Origin: an uncultured Desulfobacterales bacterium
GTDB taxonomy: Bacteria > Desulfobacterota > Desulfobacteria > Desulfobacterales > JAFDCJ01
Length of the DNA: 26,061 nucleotides
NCBI GenBank assembly: GCA_945787595.1
Contig: CALZJV010000015.1
Span: 1-26,061, forward strand
Reading direction: 5' to 3'
Shown here: one piece after another, positions 25,915 to 26,061 of the stretch
How the letters are laid out: each line of letters opens with the position of its first letter
Position numbering within the stretch: position 1 is the stretch's first letter
Position numbers and translations under genes: made by a program
The notes under the pieces: generated by a model
The model's database searches: none
Seen by the model: the letters and a program-made list of their open reading frames with translations, nothing else
Told to the model about the DNA's origin: nothing

Positions 25915-26061
25915 TTACTGTCTTCTAGCGGGGATATGATCGGGCCGGATGATGAACATGTGAATTCCGGCTAGGGCAACGACCAATGCAGCGACGTAAA
26001 AGGCCGGATTCAAGCTGAATGTTTCGATGATAAATCCGAGCAAAATCGGACTTAACAGGCC
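25915..26061 (-). CDS. C-terminal end of an MFS transporter (partial)
   Basis: The frame runs off the window and ends in TAA at 25917-25915. The 48 visible residues read GLLSPILLGFIIETF, then SLNPAFYVAALVVALAGIHMFI, then IRPDHIPARRQ. A Gly-Pro-rich GLLSPxLLGFIIE helix followed by a final hydrophobic helix (FYVAALVVALAGIHMFI) and a short basic tail is typical of the last two membrane segments of a major facilitator superfamily carrier. The substrate cannot be told from this piece. Confidence 0.7.
   Translation of the reverse strand, partial: GLLSPILLGFIIETFSLNPAFYVAALVVALAGIHMFIIRPDHIPARRQ

Overview
This window is a chromosomal stretch from a Gram-negative bacterium. Outer-membrane lipoprotein and periplasmic genes show the double membrane. 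A hybrid sensor kinase, a PilZ protein, a PTS-driven dihydroxyacetone kinase and many intergenic repeats would suit the Desulfobacterota (Desulfobacterales-like), but no rRNA or other phylogenetic marker is present, so the lineage is an inference. No tRNA, rRNA, CRISPR array, transposase or integrase was seen.

Layout. 1-364: repeats only. 365-2885 (+): a large FtsX-type ABC permease broken by a frameshift near 1500. 2886-3730: an intergenic repeat cluster. 3783-4922 (+): an exported AttH/CrtC lipocalin-like protein, the usual partner of such permeases. 5210-6034 (+): an OmpA-type lipoprotein. 6066-8732 (-): a hybrid sensor histidine kinase. 8733-9499: a spacer rich in palindromes. 9500-15373 (+): a bacterial alpha-2-macroglobulin with an intact thioester motif. 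15361-15857: a second copy of the repeat cluster. 15858-18068 (+): penicillin-binding protein 1C. 18208-18336 (+): a remnant of a SpoIIE-type phosphatase. 18543-18872 (+): a PilZ protein. 18889-23268 (-): an operon dhaL, dhaM-type EIIA, HPr-EI fusion, dhaK. 23582-24817 (+): cinA, divergent from the dha operon. 24924-25112 (-): a small Cys-rich protein with a perfect ribosome binding site. 25185-25350: palindromes. 25915-26061 (-): the C-terminal end of an MFS transporter that runs off the window.

How the genes work together. The permease and AttH form a lipid or lipoprotein-export type module whose ATPase is not in the window. The alpha-2-macroglobulin and PBP1C form the known periplasmic defence and repair pair: protease trapping plus peptidoglycan repair. 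The dha cluster encodes everything from PEP to dihydroxyacetone phosphate: EI and HPr as one polypeptide, a separate EIIA, the ADP-binding DhaL and the substrate-binding DhaK.

The most unusual feature is the intergenic DNA. Several gaps are filled with short-period degenerate tandem arrays of 7-, 8-, 9- and 10-base units. The largest type, a purine-rich composite heptamer block followed by a nonamer inverted array, occurs twice, after the permease and after the alpha-2-macroglobulin, with near-identical cores 12.5 kb apart. Some arrays run into gene ends and supply stop codons or the bases just before a start codon.
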